From IMG/VR virus record IMGVR_UViG_3300018417_000062, positions 1-24,165 of that record: 24,165 bases of DNA; one strand, given 5' to 3'. Positions within the stretch are counted from its first letter, which is position 1, and each line of letters opens with the position of its first letter. Positions 1-7,845 of this stretch are shown here, piece by piece. A program made the position numbers and the translations under genes. Below the pieces are notes generated by a model. It saw only the letters and a list, made by a program, of their open reading frames with translations, was not told the DNA's origin and did no database searches. Origin of the DNA: a virus.

Positions 1-2
1 AT

Positions 3-1145
3 TTTTCATTTAAAAATCATTTGTCGGGTGTTAAAATAGGTGTGATGTATGATGTTCGAGTAACCCATTTATCGATAGGACAAACTAATGATGAGTGGGA
101 AAAAAACAGAATCTTATTTACTGAAAGGTTTAAATCTGATTTACCTAAAAAACTACCTGAGTTGTTTGAAAACAAAAAGTTAAAAGTTCTATTAGGAGTT
201 TTAAACTTCCAAGGGCTTACAGGTTCTGAAATTTCAACTATAGAGTTAGCTAAGGGATTATCTAAAAAAGGATGTGATGTTTCTGTTATATCATTTAACG
301 TAAGTAATCACTTTAAACAAGTATGTAATAATCACGGAATTAAGACATATCTTATGTCTGAACCACCTGGTTATAAGGTTGGGGATGGGTTATGGTCTAT
401 GAAAACCCCAAACGGGTTAAAGACATCTGAGAAAGGAAAACTATATAGATTAAAGAATGTTAATTTTGACATCATACAAACAAACCACACACCAATAACT
501 GAAAGGTTATTAGAACTTTATCCCGAAAAAAAATTCGTAACAATTGTAAGGTCAGAAATTATAGACTTAGAAAATCCTGTTGTTAATGATAATGTAAAAG
601 GGTATATCGCAATAAGGCCTTCAATTAAAGATTACTTAATCAGTGATTTCGATTTAGATAGTGATTCTATTGAGGTTATATATAATCCTTTCGACGATAC
701 TCGATTTAAACCAAAAACTAAACAGGAAATAAGTAAAAAAATAACCTTATTTGTTGGTACTATGGATTACCTTAGAAAAAGTAGTATTGAAGATTTAATA
801 ACATCTTTAGATAAAAGTAAGGAAGAGTTGTGGTTAGTCGGTAAGGACACCATGGGATATGCGAGTAAATATGGGGAGATGTATGACCACGTAAATTACT
901 ACCCTCCGACAGAAAAAATAGAAGATTTTTATCATCAGTGTGATGTAACCGCAGGTATAATGTTAGGTAGAACTACTATTGAGGGTTACTTATGTGGTAA
1001 GCCAGGTATAATCTACAACGTGGATAAGGAAGGAAATATCAAAGGGAAAGAGTTCACTGAAGTTCCTTTAGATATTGAAAAATTCAATAGAGATACTATT
1101 ATAAATAAATTTAAAAATTTCTATATAAAAAAAATAAATGAGTAA
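3..1145 (+). CDS. Glycosyltransferase, 5'-truncated at window edge; possible GT2 tail plus GT-B (GT4-like) domain
   Basis: The reading frame is open back to the first bases of the window, so the true start lies upstream; a TTG at 21 is in frame but nothing supports it as the start. The part before about nt 170 (HLSIGQTNDEWEKNRILF) resembles the C-terminal end of GT2-type glycosyltransferases. From about nt 180 a second domain begins with the GT-B pattern of a beta strand, glycine loop and helix (LLGVLNFQGLTGSEISTIEL). Its C-terminal half has LFVGTMDYLRK near nt 750 and GYLCGKPGIIYNVD near nt 985, typical of the nucleotide-sugar-binding half of GT4-like enzymes. I infer a two-domain sugar transferase. 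It overlaps the next gene by 8 nt and starts a run of glycan-related genes. Acceptor and sugar are unknown. Confidence 0.72.
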   Translation, partial: FSFKNHLSGVKIGVMYDVRVTHLSIGQTNDEWEKNRILFTERFKSDLPKKLPELFENKKLKVLLGVLNFQGLTGSEISTIELAKGLSKKGCDVSVISFNVSNHFKQVCNNHGIKTYLMSEPPGYKVGDGLWSMKTPNGLKTSEKGKLYRLKNVNFDIIQTNHTPITERLLELYPEKKFVTIVRSEIIDLENPVVNDNVKGYIAIRPSIKDYLISDFDLDSDSIEVIYNPFDDTRFKPKTKQEISKKITLFVGTMDYLRKSSIEDLITSLDKSKEELWLVGKDTMGYASKYGEMYDHVNYYPPTEKIEDFYHQCDVTAGIMLGRTTIEGYLCGKPGIIYNVDKEGNIKGKEFTEVPLDIEKFNRDTIINKFKNFYIKKINE

Positions 1146-1770
1146 TATTGTAGATAAGATTTTTATCGGAGGTTTTGGTGGTACTGGAAGTAGGGTAGTT
1201 GCTGAAATATTTGACTCTTTTGGTTATTATGTAAGTAGGGAGACAGGGAAGGATTCTATCGACTTTGGTGCAGGTGAATTTGTTAATCAATTTGATTTGT
1301 CTTGGAGAACAAAAAATTTCACATCACTTGTTACATATATGAATAGAAAAATACTCAATAATAAACATTTCGCACTTAAACATGGTCATTTTATGTTTAT
1401 AGATAAAGAACTTAGAAAGTTTTATCCTGATTGTAAAACTGTATATGTGATGAGACATCCCGTAGACGCCGCTGCTGGTGATTCTAAAAAATTTTATATG
1501 CCCCATGTGAAATACGGAGGTCTTAAAAATACTTTAGACAATAAAATTAAATATTATATTGAAAAATCTATTCAAGCATATGAGGAAGCAGATTTAATAA
1601 TAAAGTATGAAGAACTTTGTAATGACACCGAGAATCAGTTAAAAAGAATCAGAAAATTTACAGGTAAACATGACAGAGATTTACCAGAAATAGACATAAA
1701 AATCTCAAAGAATACTGGAATACACAAAGAATTATATGATAAATATGATACGTCAATGTTGGGATACTAA
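1138..1770 (+). CDS. Sulfotransferase-like protein (PAPS-binding P-loop)
   Basis: This 210-aa protein carries the two hallmarks of the sulfotransferase fold. Near the N-terminus (residues 8-19) is a P-loop-like 5'-phosphosulfate loop, IFIGGFGGTGSR, followed by a helix. At residues 103-118 is a 3'-phosphate-binding segment, VYVMRHPVDAAAGDSK, with the conserved Arg-x-Pro and a downstream Ser. A later IIKYEELC segment also fits Sulfotransfer-type proteins. Family members move sulfate from PAPS to hydroxyls or amines, often on sugars. The ATG overlaps the upstream glycosyltransferase by 8 nt, so the pair is probably translated together. Among glycosyltransferases, the likeliest job is sulfating a phage- or host-made glycan; that is inference. 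A nucleotide kinase-like P-loop protein is the alternative, but the RHP segment favours sulfotransferase. Confidence 0.68.
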   Translation: MSNIVDKIFIGGFGGTGSRVVAEIFDSFGYYVSRETGKDSIDFGAGEFVNQFDLSWRTKNFTSLVTYMNRKILNNKHFALKHGHFMFIDKELRKFYPDCKTVYVMRHPVDAAAGDSKKFYMPHVKYGGLKNTLDNKIKYYIEKSIQAYEEADLIIKYEELCNDTENQLKRIRKFTGKHDRDLPEIDIKISKNTGIHKELYDKYDTSMLGY

Positions 1771-1781
1771 AATTAAAAATT

Positions 1782-2465
1782 ATGAATATTAATATAACAA
1801 ATAACCCTTCTAAATTTTATATAGATAAAATAAACAATAAGGAAAATTTTTCGTTTACGAGATGGGGAGATGGTGAGTGGTTTTGTACGTGGGGTGTGTC
1901 TGGTCGAAACACTGATAGTCATGAATATTTTCCTGAACTTAGAAGTGGCTTAAATAAGGCACTTAAAAACGACAAAGGTTACTACAAGGCAATATGGAAT
2001 ATAACACATGGACAAATTGCAAGAATATTAAATCCACTAACAAATTTTCTAAATCAAGAAAATATTATAGTTGACTGGGTTAACGCCGGAATATGGGAAG
2101 ACCTTGTTTTGAAAGGTGGTATTGAAGAATTGATTGAATCACTAGAAAAAAGAAATTTTGTAATAGTTTCTAACGATAGTTTAAGAGATTTAAACGTAAA
2201 ATATACTGATTTTATCTCAGTTCCTTTAGTAAATTGTTTCTTAGATAAAGAAAGAATTAAAAAAGAAATGATAGATATCTCAGAAAAATATGACAATGTG
2301 GTTTTTGGTATGTCTTCCTCTATGGCAACAAATGTTATAGTGGATGAGTTATATGATGTAATAGGTGATAAATGTAGTATGATAGATTTTGGTTCTATAT
2401 GGGACCCGTTTGTCGGAAGAAATACGAGAGGATACCATAAAAATTATGTAAAAATAAAGTTATGA
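1782..2465 (+). CDS. GT-D-type glycosyltransferase-like protein (DUF1792-like)
   Basis: The 227-aa protein has the motif FSFTRWGDGEW at residues 23-33. This matches the Arg-x-Gly-Asp-Gly-Glu signature of the GT-D fold (DUF1792) family, whose Asp-x-Glu binds metal and UDP-sugar. The C-terminal region (VVFGMSSSMATNVIVDEL, then SMIDFGSIWDPF) fits the second half of that Rossmann-like domain, which usually ends in a D-x-G-S-x-x-D-P segment. Known members extend O-linked glycans on bacterial surface adhesins. Here it sits between a sulfotransferase-like and a fucosyltransferase-like gene, and its stop overlaps the next ATG (ATGA). I infer a role in assembling the same glycan. Sugar specificity cannot be read from sequence. 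Confidence 0.62.
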   Translation: MNINITNNPSKFYIDKINNKENFSFTRWGDGEWFCTWGVSGRNTDSHEYFPELRSGLNKALKNDKGYYKAIWNITHGQIARILNPLTNFLNQENIIVDWVNAGIWEDLVLKGGIEELIESLEKRNFVIVSNDSLRDLNVKYTDFISVPLVNCFLDKERIKKEMIDISEKYDNVVFGMSSSMATNVIVDELYDVIGDKCSMIDFGSIWDPFVGRNTRGYHKNYVKIKL

Positions 2466-3172
2466 TTAATTGTATACCCTATGGTGGTATATCTAATCGG
2501 ATGAAATGTATAATTTCGTCAATCGCAGAATATGAAAAAATAAACCTACAGTGGGACCCTAAACCATCTGTTGGTGGTGTTAGATGTGAATTTTCAGATT
2601 TATATGAAAACGTTTTTAAATGTGACTATAATAAAAGTGTATCAGATTGTCAGTTTATACACACTAATATGAACACCCACAATACCAATATTGAAAAGGG
2701 GGATATTGACCCTAATCTACAGCAAAAATACATCAAAGTAATAAATGATTTACAACCCATAAATTATATAAAAGAAAGAGTGTCTATTGAAAAAGACGTT
2801 TTAGGTGAGTTTGATACTGTAGCTGTTAGAACGTTTAAAAGTTTTCAAAGAGAGTATAAGTCGTGGGGATATAAATTTAACATAGAAAAGTTATATAACT
2901 ATATGGATAATATTAAGGGTAAAATATTATTAACTTGCGATGATGAGGATACAGTACATCATCTAAAAAAGAGATATGATGTGCACACTACTTTTAAAAG
3001 AACAGAATTTGGGGACTTTTCAAGTGTAGAAGGAATGCAAGATATATTAGTCGATTTATATCTTGGTGGTTTATCTAAAAATATATATGGAACTAAGGAA
3101 AGTAGTTTTACGGAAATGCAGTGGTGGTTAGGTCAATGTAAACCTAATTATATAAACATGGATTTACATTAA
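2462..3172 (+). CDS. Fucosyltransferase-like (NodZ/GT23- or GT11-like) GT-B protein
   Basis: The 236-aa product begins with MINCIPYGGISNRMKCIIS, close to the G-G-[LI]-x-N-R-[ML] loop found at the N-terminus of alpha-fucosyltransferases and related GT-B enzymes. The C-terminal half has the expected second Rossmann-like domain: ILLTCDDEDTVHHLKKRY (about residues 155-172) and, later, DILVDLYLGGLSKNIYGT followed by SSFTEMQWWLG. The last stretch matches the family's usual donor-binding S-[ST]-F-[ST]-E segment. It overlaps the preceding gene by 4 nt and is followed by 32 nt of A/T-rich sequence before phoH. The class assignment is reasonably supported. The exact donor (GDP-fucose or another sugar nucleotide) is not. 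Confidence 0.55.
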   Translation: MINCIPYGGISNRMKCIISSIAEYEKINLQWDPKPSVGGVRCEFSDLYENVFKCDYNKSVSDCQFIHTNMNTHNTNIEKGDIDPNLQQKYIKVINDLQPINYIKERVSIEKDVLGEFDTVAVRTFKSFQREYKSWGYKFNIEKLYNYMDNIKGKILLTCDDEDTVHHLKKRYDVHTTFKRTEFGDFSSVEGMQDILVDLYLGGLSKNIYGTKESSFTEMQWWLGQCKPNYINMDLH

Positions 3173-3204
3173 TTAAAAAAAGATTAAATTTTAAAAAAAA
3201 TTAC

Positions 3205-3888
3205 ATGCCATACAAAGTAGTTAAGAAAGAAGAGATAAAAAGTATAATTGGAAAAGTTTCAAGGAAGAAGTTTTTATCTGAAAATCAAAAAGTATATTAT
3301 AATCAATTAATAGATAATGAAATAACTATATGTTCTGGACCCGCGGGTGTAGGTAAATCTTATGTCGCTATGAGAGCGGCAATAGATTTATTAATGGATG
3401 ATACAAACTCATATGAAAAAATTATTATAGTTAGACCGGCTGTTGAGGCTGAGGAAAAATTAGGTTCCTTACCTGGTAATTTAGAAGAAAAACTAGACCC
3501 ATATATATTCCCATCGTATTATCTTTTAAATAAAATAATAGGAAAAGAATCTAGAGAAAAGTTAAAACAAAATGATGTTATTGAGGTGTTTGCATTAGCA
3601 TACATGAGAGGTATGAACATAGATAACTCAATACTAATTTTTGAAGAAGCTCAAAACTCAACACCGTCACAAATGAAATTGTTACTTACTCGTATTGGGT
3701 TTAATTCTAAGTTTTTTATATCCGGTGATGTTGAACAAACTGATAGATATAGAGATAAGACACAATCAGGTTTATATGATGCTTTAAATAGATTTAGAGA
3801 AATAGAAAGAATCGGTGTGTTTGAGTTTGAGAATAAGGATGTAATTAGAAATCCTTTGATAAGTAAGATTTTAGATAAGTACGATTAA
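3205..3888 (+). CDS. phoH: PhoH-like ATPase
   Basis: The 227-aa protein is a clear PhoH-family P-loop NTPase. Walker A is GPAGVGKS at residues 45-52, followed by a helix. The family-specific IIIVRPAVEAEEKLGSLPG lies at 73-91, Walker B ILIFEEAQNSTPSQMK at 143-158, and the FFISGDVEQTD sensor-like segment at 170-180. Length is typical of phage PhoH, which lacks the extra N-terminal domain of many bacterial forms. phoH is a common auxiliary gene in marine phages. Its biochemical role is unsettled, with RNA-related ATPase or helicase activity often suggested. The leader is A/T-rich without a Shine-Dalgarno sequence, and the stop overlaps the next start as TAATG. I see no Pho-box that would argue for phosphate control. 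Confidence 0.93.
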   Translation: MPYKVVKKEEIKSIIGKVSRKKFLSENQKVYYNQLIDNEITICSGPAGVGKSYVAMRAAIDLLMDDTNSYEKIIIVRPAVEAEEKLGSLPGNLEEKLDPYIFPSYYLLNKIIGKESREKLKQNDVIEVFALAYMRGMNIDNSILIFEEAQNSTPSQMKLLLTRIGFNSKFFISGDVEQTDRYRDKTQSGLYDALNRFREIERIGVFEFENKDVIRNPLISKILDKYD

Positions 3889-4529
3889 TGAAAATTGCAT
3901 TTGATTTAAATGGTGTAATTAGAGATGTTTTTCTAAAGACTGAGCAGGTTTATACTAAATTCTATTTAGAAGAAAAGGACGATGAGGTTGTATCTAAATA
4001 CAACGAGGAAACCGAAGAATGGGAAGAGGATAATAAAACAGACGTTTTCGAATATGGATTAGAATTACCCGTCACTTCCATGAATTTAATAGACCACTTT
4101 AAATTCGAGACTCCCGAAGACCTATACAACTTTTTTTATGTTGATTTTCCTATGAACATTTTTGGTCACAGTCCGTCAATAAGTGGTAATACATTTAATA
4201 TTTTAAACGACTTATATGTTGATTATCGAGATGAAAATGAAATTTATATTATATCAGATGAAATCGGTAAGTCTAAACCGGCAACGTTGTTTTTCTTATC
4301 TAAATATGGATGTTTAGTGGAAAACATTAAATTTTATTCTAAGTCTACTTTAGTGAATACTTTTGACGAGTTTGATATTATTATTACATCAAACCCGGAT
4401 TTTTTATCAAAAGATTCAAATAGTAAAAAAATTATAAAAGTTAACACAACTTACAATCAGGATTATGAATCCGACTTTACGATTGATAATATTTCGGAAG
4501 TTAATGATATATTTAAAAAAATAATTTAA
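3888..4529 (+). CDS. HAD-like hydrolase with altered motif I
   Basis: The 213-aa protein starts MKIAFDLNGVIRD, a HAD-superfamily motif I except that the second acidic residue is Asn (D6-x-N8 instead of D-x-D). Motif II/III-like elements follow at IYIISDEIGKSKPAT (about 119-133), with Ser123 and a Lys at 128 or 130. FDIIITSNPDFLS (about 162-174) takes the place of the acidic motif IV. A charged, Glu-rich segment at about 36-52 looks like a cap-region insertion. HAD proteins are mostly phosphatases or nucleotidases. Losing the second Asp, the general acid/base, suggests weak phosphatase activity or a binding role. Translation is probably coupled to phoH through TAATG, and the gene lies next to glycosyltransferases. 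The exact substrate is unknown. Confidence 0.6.
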   Translation: MKIAFDLNGVIRDVFLKTEQVYTKFYLEEKDDEVVSKYNEETEEWEEDNKTDVFEYGLELPVTSMNLIDHFKFETPEDLYNFFYVDFPMNIFGHSPSISGNTFNILNDLYVDYRDENEIYIISDEIGKSKPATLFFLSKYGCLVENIKFYSKSTLVNTFDEFDIIITSNPDFLSKDSNSKKIIKVNTTYNQDYESDFTIDNISEVNDIFKKII

Positions 4530-4531
4530 TA

Positions 4532-4801
4532 ATGTTAGACGTTTTAGGTGAACTATATTATATAGATTTAGATAGTGTTAGTAATACTATCGATATGTCT
4601 GATGACAATTTTTCAGGTGAAACTGAACAAACCATAAATTTGGTGTCTTTTGAAGTTATAAAAATGATGTTAGAGATTATAATGACGGAAAGAGAAGAGA
4701 TAGATAATAATTTGGGTGTCCACAATACGAAAGATTTAAGTATTCCTTTTAGGATTGCTTTTAATACTTTATTAAAACATCAAATATTAAAACATTTATA
4801 A
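4532..4801 (+). CDS. Small conserved-looking protein, function unknown
   Basis: An 89-aa acidic protein starting MLDVLGELYYIDLDSVS, packed between the HAD-like gene (2 nt upstream) and a glycosyltransferase (2 nt downstream). The predicted content is an N-terminal beta-like strand followed by helices. A long helix spans about residues 37-58 (FEVIKMMLEIIMTEREEI), and a second lies at the C-terminus (FRIAFNTLLKHQILKHL). There are no cysteines, no transmembrane segment and no signal peptide. I do not recognise a named family. Codon use and spacing match its neighbours, so I treat it as a real gene. Confidence 0.7.
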   Translation: MLDVLGELYYIDLDSVSNTIDMSDDNFSGETEQTINLVSFEVIKMMLEIIMTEREEIDNNLGVHNTKDLSIPFRIAFNTLLKHQILKHL

Positions 4802-4803
4802 AA

Positions 4804-5868
4804 ATGAATGAAGAAACAATATTAAAAGTAGAACAATCTGTTAAAAATTTATCAGATAAAAGTTGTCGAATTTATTTTTTGTGTCAAGACACAAAAGGTA
4901 ATGCAAAAGCAGGTGTTAAAATGATATATGATATGGCATTAACACTTAAGAATGATGGTTTTAATACCATAATAATGCACGAAAAAAATGACTATACAGG
5001 TGTAGAATCTTGGTTAGGTGAGGAGTATATGAATATTCCTCATTCTTCTATTGAAAATCAGGATTTAAAGGTGTCTCCTGAAGATTTTATAGTTATTCCT
5101 GAAATATATGGTCATGTTATGGAACAGATATCTAAATTATCTTGTGCAAAAATTGTTTTATGTCAAGCATACGACCACATGTTAGAAACATTACAACCTG
5201 GTACATCTTGGACCTCACACGGATTTAATAAATGTATAACCACAAACGAAAAACAAAAAGAGTATGTTGGTGAGATTATGACAAATATTAGTTTTGATGT
5301 GATTGAGCCACTAATTAGTGACGAGTTCTCACCTAAAGATTTACCGTCTAAACCAATAGTTTCGATACATACAAGAGAACAAAGAGATACGATGAAAATA
5401 ATAAAAACCTTTTATCTAAAGTATCCACAATATAGATGGATTACTTTTAGAGATATGAGAGGTTTGTCCCCTAAAGAATTTTCAGAGTATTTAAAAGATT
5501 CATTTGTGTCTGTATGGGTTGATGATACTTCAGGTTTTGGCACATTCCCATTAGAGTCTATGATTACTAGGACACCAGTTATTGGAAAAGTTCCTAATCT
5601 TAAACCTGAATGGTTAAATGATGAGAATGGTGTTTGGACATATGAACAAAACAACATTCACGATATTTTAGCAGAGTTTATTCAAAATTGGTTGGAAGAT
5701 AATATTAATGAGGACTTATATGATAAAGGTGTTGAAACCGCTCAGAAATATAATAACAAAGATGAATTTGATAGTAAGGTTATATCTCTGTTTGATACAT
5801 ATATATCTCAAAGAAAAGAGGTCTTTGAGAGTCAGTTAGAGAAAATAAAAGTTGAAGAAGAAGGATAA
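4804..5868 (+). CDS. GT-B fold glycosyltransferase (GT4-like)
   Basis: The 354-aa protein has a GT-B layout. The N-terminal half begins with a strand and helix, IYFLCQDTKGNAKAGVKMIYDMALTL in sense (about residues 22-47), where the K-x-G-x-K-x-x-Y-D-M part resembles the acceptor-side helix of GT4 enzymes. A linker strand then leads into the donor-binding half: PIVSIHTREQRDTMKII and ITFRDMRGLSPKEFSEYL. It continues to the signature SGFGTFPLESMITRTPVIG (about 243-261), which matches the GT4 segment of a small-residue loop, catalytic-region Glu and proline strand. The last 40 residues are charged and helical. It is spaced 2 nt from genes on both sides. No signal peptide or membrane helix is visible, so it is cytoplasmic. 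Sugar and acceptor are unknown. Confidence 0.75.
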   Translation: MNEETILKVEQSVKNLSDKSCRIYFLCQDTKGNAKAGVKMIYDMALTLKNDGFNTIIMHEKNDYTGVESWLGEEYMNIPHSSIENQDLKVSPEDFIVIPEIYGHVMEQISKLSCAKIVLCQAYDHMLETLQPGTSWTSHGFNKCITTNEKQKEYVGEIMTNISFDVIEPLISDEFSPKDLPSKPIVSIHTREQRDTMKIIKTFYLKYPQYRWITFRDMRGLSPKEFSEYLKDSFVSVWVDDTSGFGTFPLESMITRTPVIGKVPNLKPEWLNDENGVWTYEQNNIHDILAEFIQNWLEDNINEDLYDKGVETAQKYNNKDEFDSKVISLFDTYISQRKEVFESQLEKIKVEEEG

Positions 5869-5870
5869 AA

Positions 5871-6701
5871 ATGGAAAATTTAAATATATCTATAGTATTA
5901 CCAATAGAGTCATCAAAGCATAAAAATTTTGATTTACTTTTCAAATCTTGTATTACATCAATTACAAATCAAGTTAAAGAATGTCCTATAAGAGGAAAGT
6001 GTTTGGAAGACGTTGAGTTAGTTCTTGTGCATTCAGGAGAAGAGTCCTTAGAGTCATATATAAGTAATTTTGATTTTAGTGGTATAACTACTAATATCAT
6101 ACATAATACAGGTGAAACTGACTTTTGTAGTCAGATAAATTTGGGTGTTGAAAAATCAACTCATGAATGGGTAAGTATTTTTGAATTTGATGATGAGTAT
6201 TCAAGTATTTGGTTTAAGAATGTTTCTAGATATATCGATTCATACCCTGAGGTTAAAGCTTTTTTACCTTTAGTTGTTGATACCGATGAGAAAGGGGTGT
6301 TCGCTGGATTCACAAATGAAGCTACGTTTGCCGCCAACATGAATAGTGAGATTGGATACCTAACAAACGAAGTTTTACTAAACTATCAAAATTTTCAAAC
6401 AAGTGGTATGGTATTTAAAAAGTCACTATTCGATGATTTTGGAGGGTTTAAAAAATCAATTAGGTTAACTTTTGTATATGAGTTATTACTAAGATTAACT
6501 TATAATTCAACAAAAATTATGACTATTCCAAGAATAGGGTATAAACATTCTAATATGAGAGAAGGTTCAGTATTTTGGAACTACAAATTTGGTTCTACTC
6601 CGCTTACAGAAGATGAGGTCGCTTTTTGGATTGATTCAGCTAAAAAAGAACATTTCTTTAAAGAAGATAGAAATATAAAGTATGAATTAGGTGAAGTTTA
6701 A
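5871..6701 (+). CDS. GT2-like (GT-A fold) glycosyltransferase
   Basis: The 276-aa protein starts with the GT2 pattern LNISIVLPIESSKHKNFDLLFKS and then IVLP-type nucleotide-binding strands. VELVLVHSG appears at about 47-55, and NTGETDFCSQINLGVEKSTHEW in sense (about 80-101). WVSIFEFDDEYSSIWF at 101-116 contains the acidic D-x-D-like metal site (FDDE). The C-terminal part (QTSGMVFKKSLFDDFGGF) matches the family's acceptor-side loop, which normally follows a G-x-x-x-F-R-R or similar segment. No membrane segment is seen. The downstream sigma gene overlaps its stop as TAATG. It is likely one step in the same glycan pathway as the other transferases here. Confidence 0.75.
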   Translation: MENLNISIVLPIESSKHKNFDLLFKSCITSITNQVKECPIRGKCLEDVELVLVHSGEESLESYISNFDFSGITTNIIHNTGETDFCSQINLGVEKSTHEWVSIFEFDDEYSSIWFKNVSRYIDSYPEVKAFLPLVVDTDEKGVFAGFTNEATFAANMNSEIGYLTNEVLLNYQNFQTSGMVFKKSLFDDFGGFKKSIRLTFVYELLLRLTYNSTKIMTIPRIGYKHSNMREGSVFWNYKFGSTPLTEDEVAFWIDSAKKEHFFKEDRNIKYELGEV

Positions 6702-7444
6702 TGACGATTTCTGGAGATAATAAAAATTCCGAAGTCAAAAAACGAGGGAGAAAGGCTAAATCTCAAAATTATTTTGATGTGAGGGAAGAAAAAGCAGTAA
6801 GAATGTTTCTTACTGCTTCTACGTGGAATGAAAAAAATCAAATTTATAATGAGTATTTAAGGGCTCCTTTAGACAAAATGATTGAGTCTATTATTAGGAG
6901 ATATAAGTTATATCGAAAAAATATGGACTTTGTTGATATCCACAACGATACTCATTCATTTTTAATGACTAAAGTTGAAAAGTTCAAACCCGACAAAAAC
7001 AAAAAAGCCTATTCCTATTTTGGTACTATATGTAAAAATTATCTTATGGGTCAAATTATTAAAGACCAAAAAGAACAAAATAGAAAAATATCGTATGAGG
7101 ATATTACAACTAAGTTAGAGAGTAGACCTGATATGATATATTATTTGGAGCACGAAAAAGTAACTGCGGAACAAGTAATAAAAGAGTTTTTAAAAGAACT
7201 AGAAAAATTTATAGAAGATTCTTCTTTAAATAATAATGAAATAAAATTAGGATATGCTCTATTAGAGTTATTTGATAATTATGAAGAAATTTTTATAGGT
7301 ACTGACAATAATAAGTTTAATAAAAACATTATCTTACTTTCTTTGCGTGAAATGACTAATATGAGTACTAAAGAGATTAGAACTTCTATGAAAAAATTTA
7401 AAAATTTGTATTTTGATTTAACAGTTAAGCTTAATAATTTATAA
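6701..7444 (+). CDS. gp55: gp55-like sigma factor for late transcription
   Basis: The 247-aa protein has a basic N-terminus (KKRGRKAK) followed by a sigma-region-2-like helical block at about 28-125. RMFLTASTWNEKNQIYNEYL leads into KMIESIIRRYKLYRK. The stretch FLMTKVEKFKPDKNKKAYSY then runs into FGTICKNYLMGQII, the region-2.3/2.4 equivalent that melts and reads the -10 DNA. This is the arrangement of T4 gp55, which directs host RNA polymerase to late promoters. At 247 aa it is longer than T4 gp55 (185 aa); the additional residues are mainly the C-terminal helical half. It overlaps the glycosyltransferase by 1 nt and is the last gene before the structural block. No gp33 or gp45 homologue is in this window. 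Confidence 0.78.
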   Translation: MTISGDNKNSEVKKRGRKAKSQNYFDVREEKAVRMFLTASTWNEKNQIYNEYLRAPLDKMIESIIRRYKLYRKNMDFVDIHNDTHSFLMTKVEKFKPDKNKKAYSYFGTICKNYLMGQIIKDQKEQNRKISYEDITTKLESRPDMIYYLEHEKVTAEQVIKEFLKELEKFIEDSSLNNNEIKLGYALLELFDNYEEIFIGTDNNKFNKNIILLSLREMTNMSTKEIRTSMKKFKNLYFDLTVKLNNL

Positions 7445-7458
7445 AACCCATAATTAAA

Positions 7459-7465
7459 TATTTAT
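7459..7465 (+). promoter_or_regulatory. TATTTAT upstream motif, candidate late promoter element
   Basis: TATTTAT in coding orientation, 6 nt before the ATG at 7472, in the only intergenic gap between the sigma gene and the structural genes. It matches the element found upstream of seven other units. If it acts as a -10 box, the transcript would be nearly leaderless. Confidence 0.45.
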
Positions 7466-7471
7466 AGTATT

Positions 7472-7843
7472 ATGGGAAGACCTAAGAAAAAAGAAATTGT
7501 TTTAAGTAAAGACTCTGTGTTGAGTTTAATGCAAGAGATTTATAATGAACTTGTTGAGCAAAGGGCCACGGCAATAAGGATACAGAATAAAATGTTAGGG
7601 TTGTTGAAAGGTGCTGAAGATATGGCAGTTATTGGTCCTGTTATTAAAGAACAACAGAAAATCATAAACGACACTATCGAAAAAAAATTATCTTTATCTA
7701 AGTTACAATCATCTATATGGGAAAAATCGTCAAATACGTCTGAAGAGGAATTTAATTTATCAGAGATGGATGACGATGTTTTACAAGCCCTAATACAAAA
7801 AGATTTAGACAAAGAAAATGATGATGGTTATAAAATGACTTAA
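7472..7843 (+). CDS. Small helical protein, unknown; terminase small subunit is one possibility
   Basis: A 123-aa protein starting MGRPKKKEIVLSKDSVLSLM. It has a basic N-terminal tip, a long central helix with coiled-coil character (about 15-90; EIYNELVEQRATAIRIQNKM) and an acidic C-terminus rich in Asp and Glu. It is the first gene of the structural block and is followed 2 nt later by the 648-aa virion protein. Small size, basic N-terminus, helical core and acidic tail resemble phage small terminase (gp16-type) proteins. I see no diagnostic motif, and the large terminase is far away on the other strand, so this is only a possibility. Confidence 0.65.
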   Translation: MGRPKKKEIVLSKDSVLSLMQEIYNELVEQRATAIRIQNKMLGLLKGAEDMAVIGPVIKEQQKIINDTIEKKLSLSKLQSSIWEKSSNTSEEEFNLSEMDDDVLQALIQKDLDKENDDGYKMT

Positions 7844-7845
7844 TC

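Noticed and set aside
1324-1506. Minus-strand 60-aa frame opposite the sulfotransferase-like gene
   Set aside because: Shadow of a well-supported gene; basic, low-complexity text.
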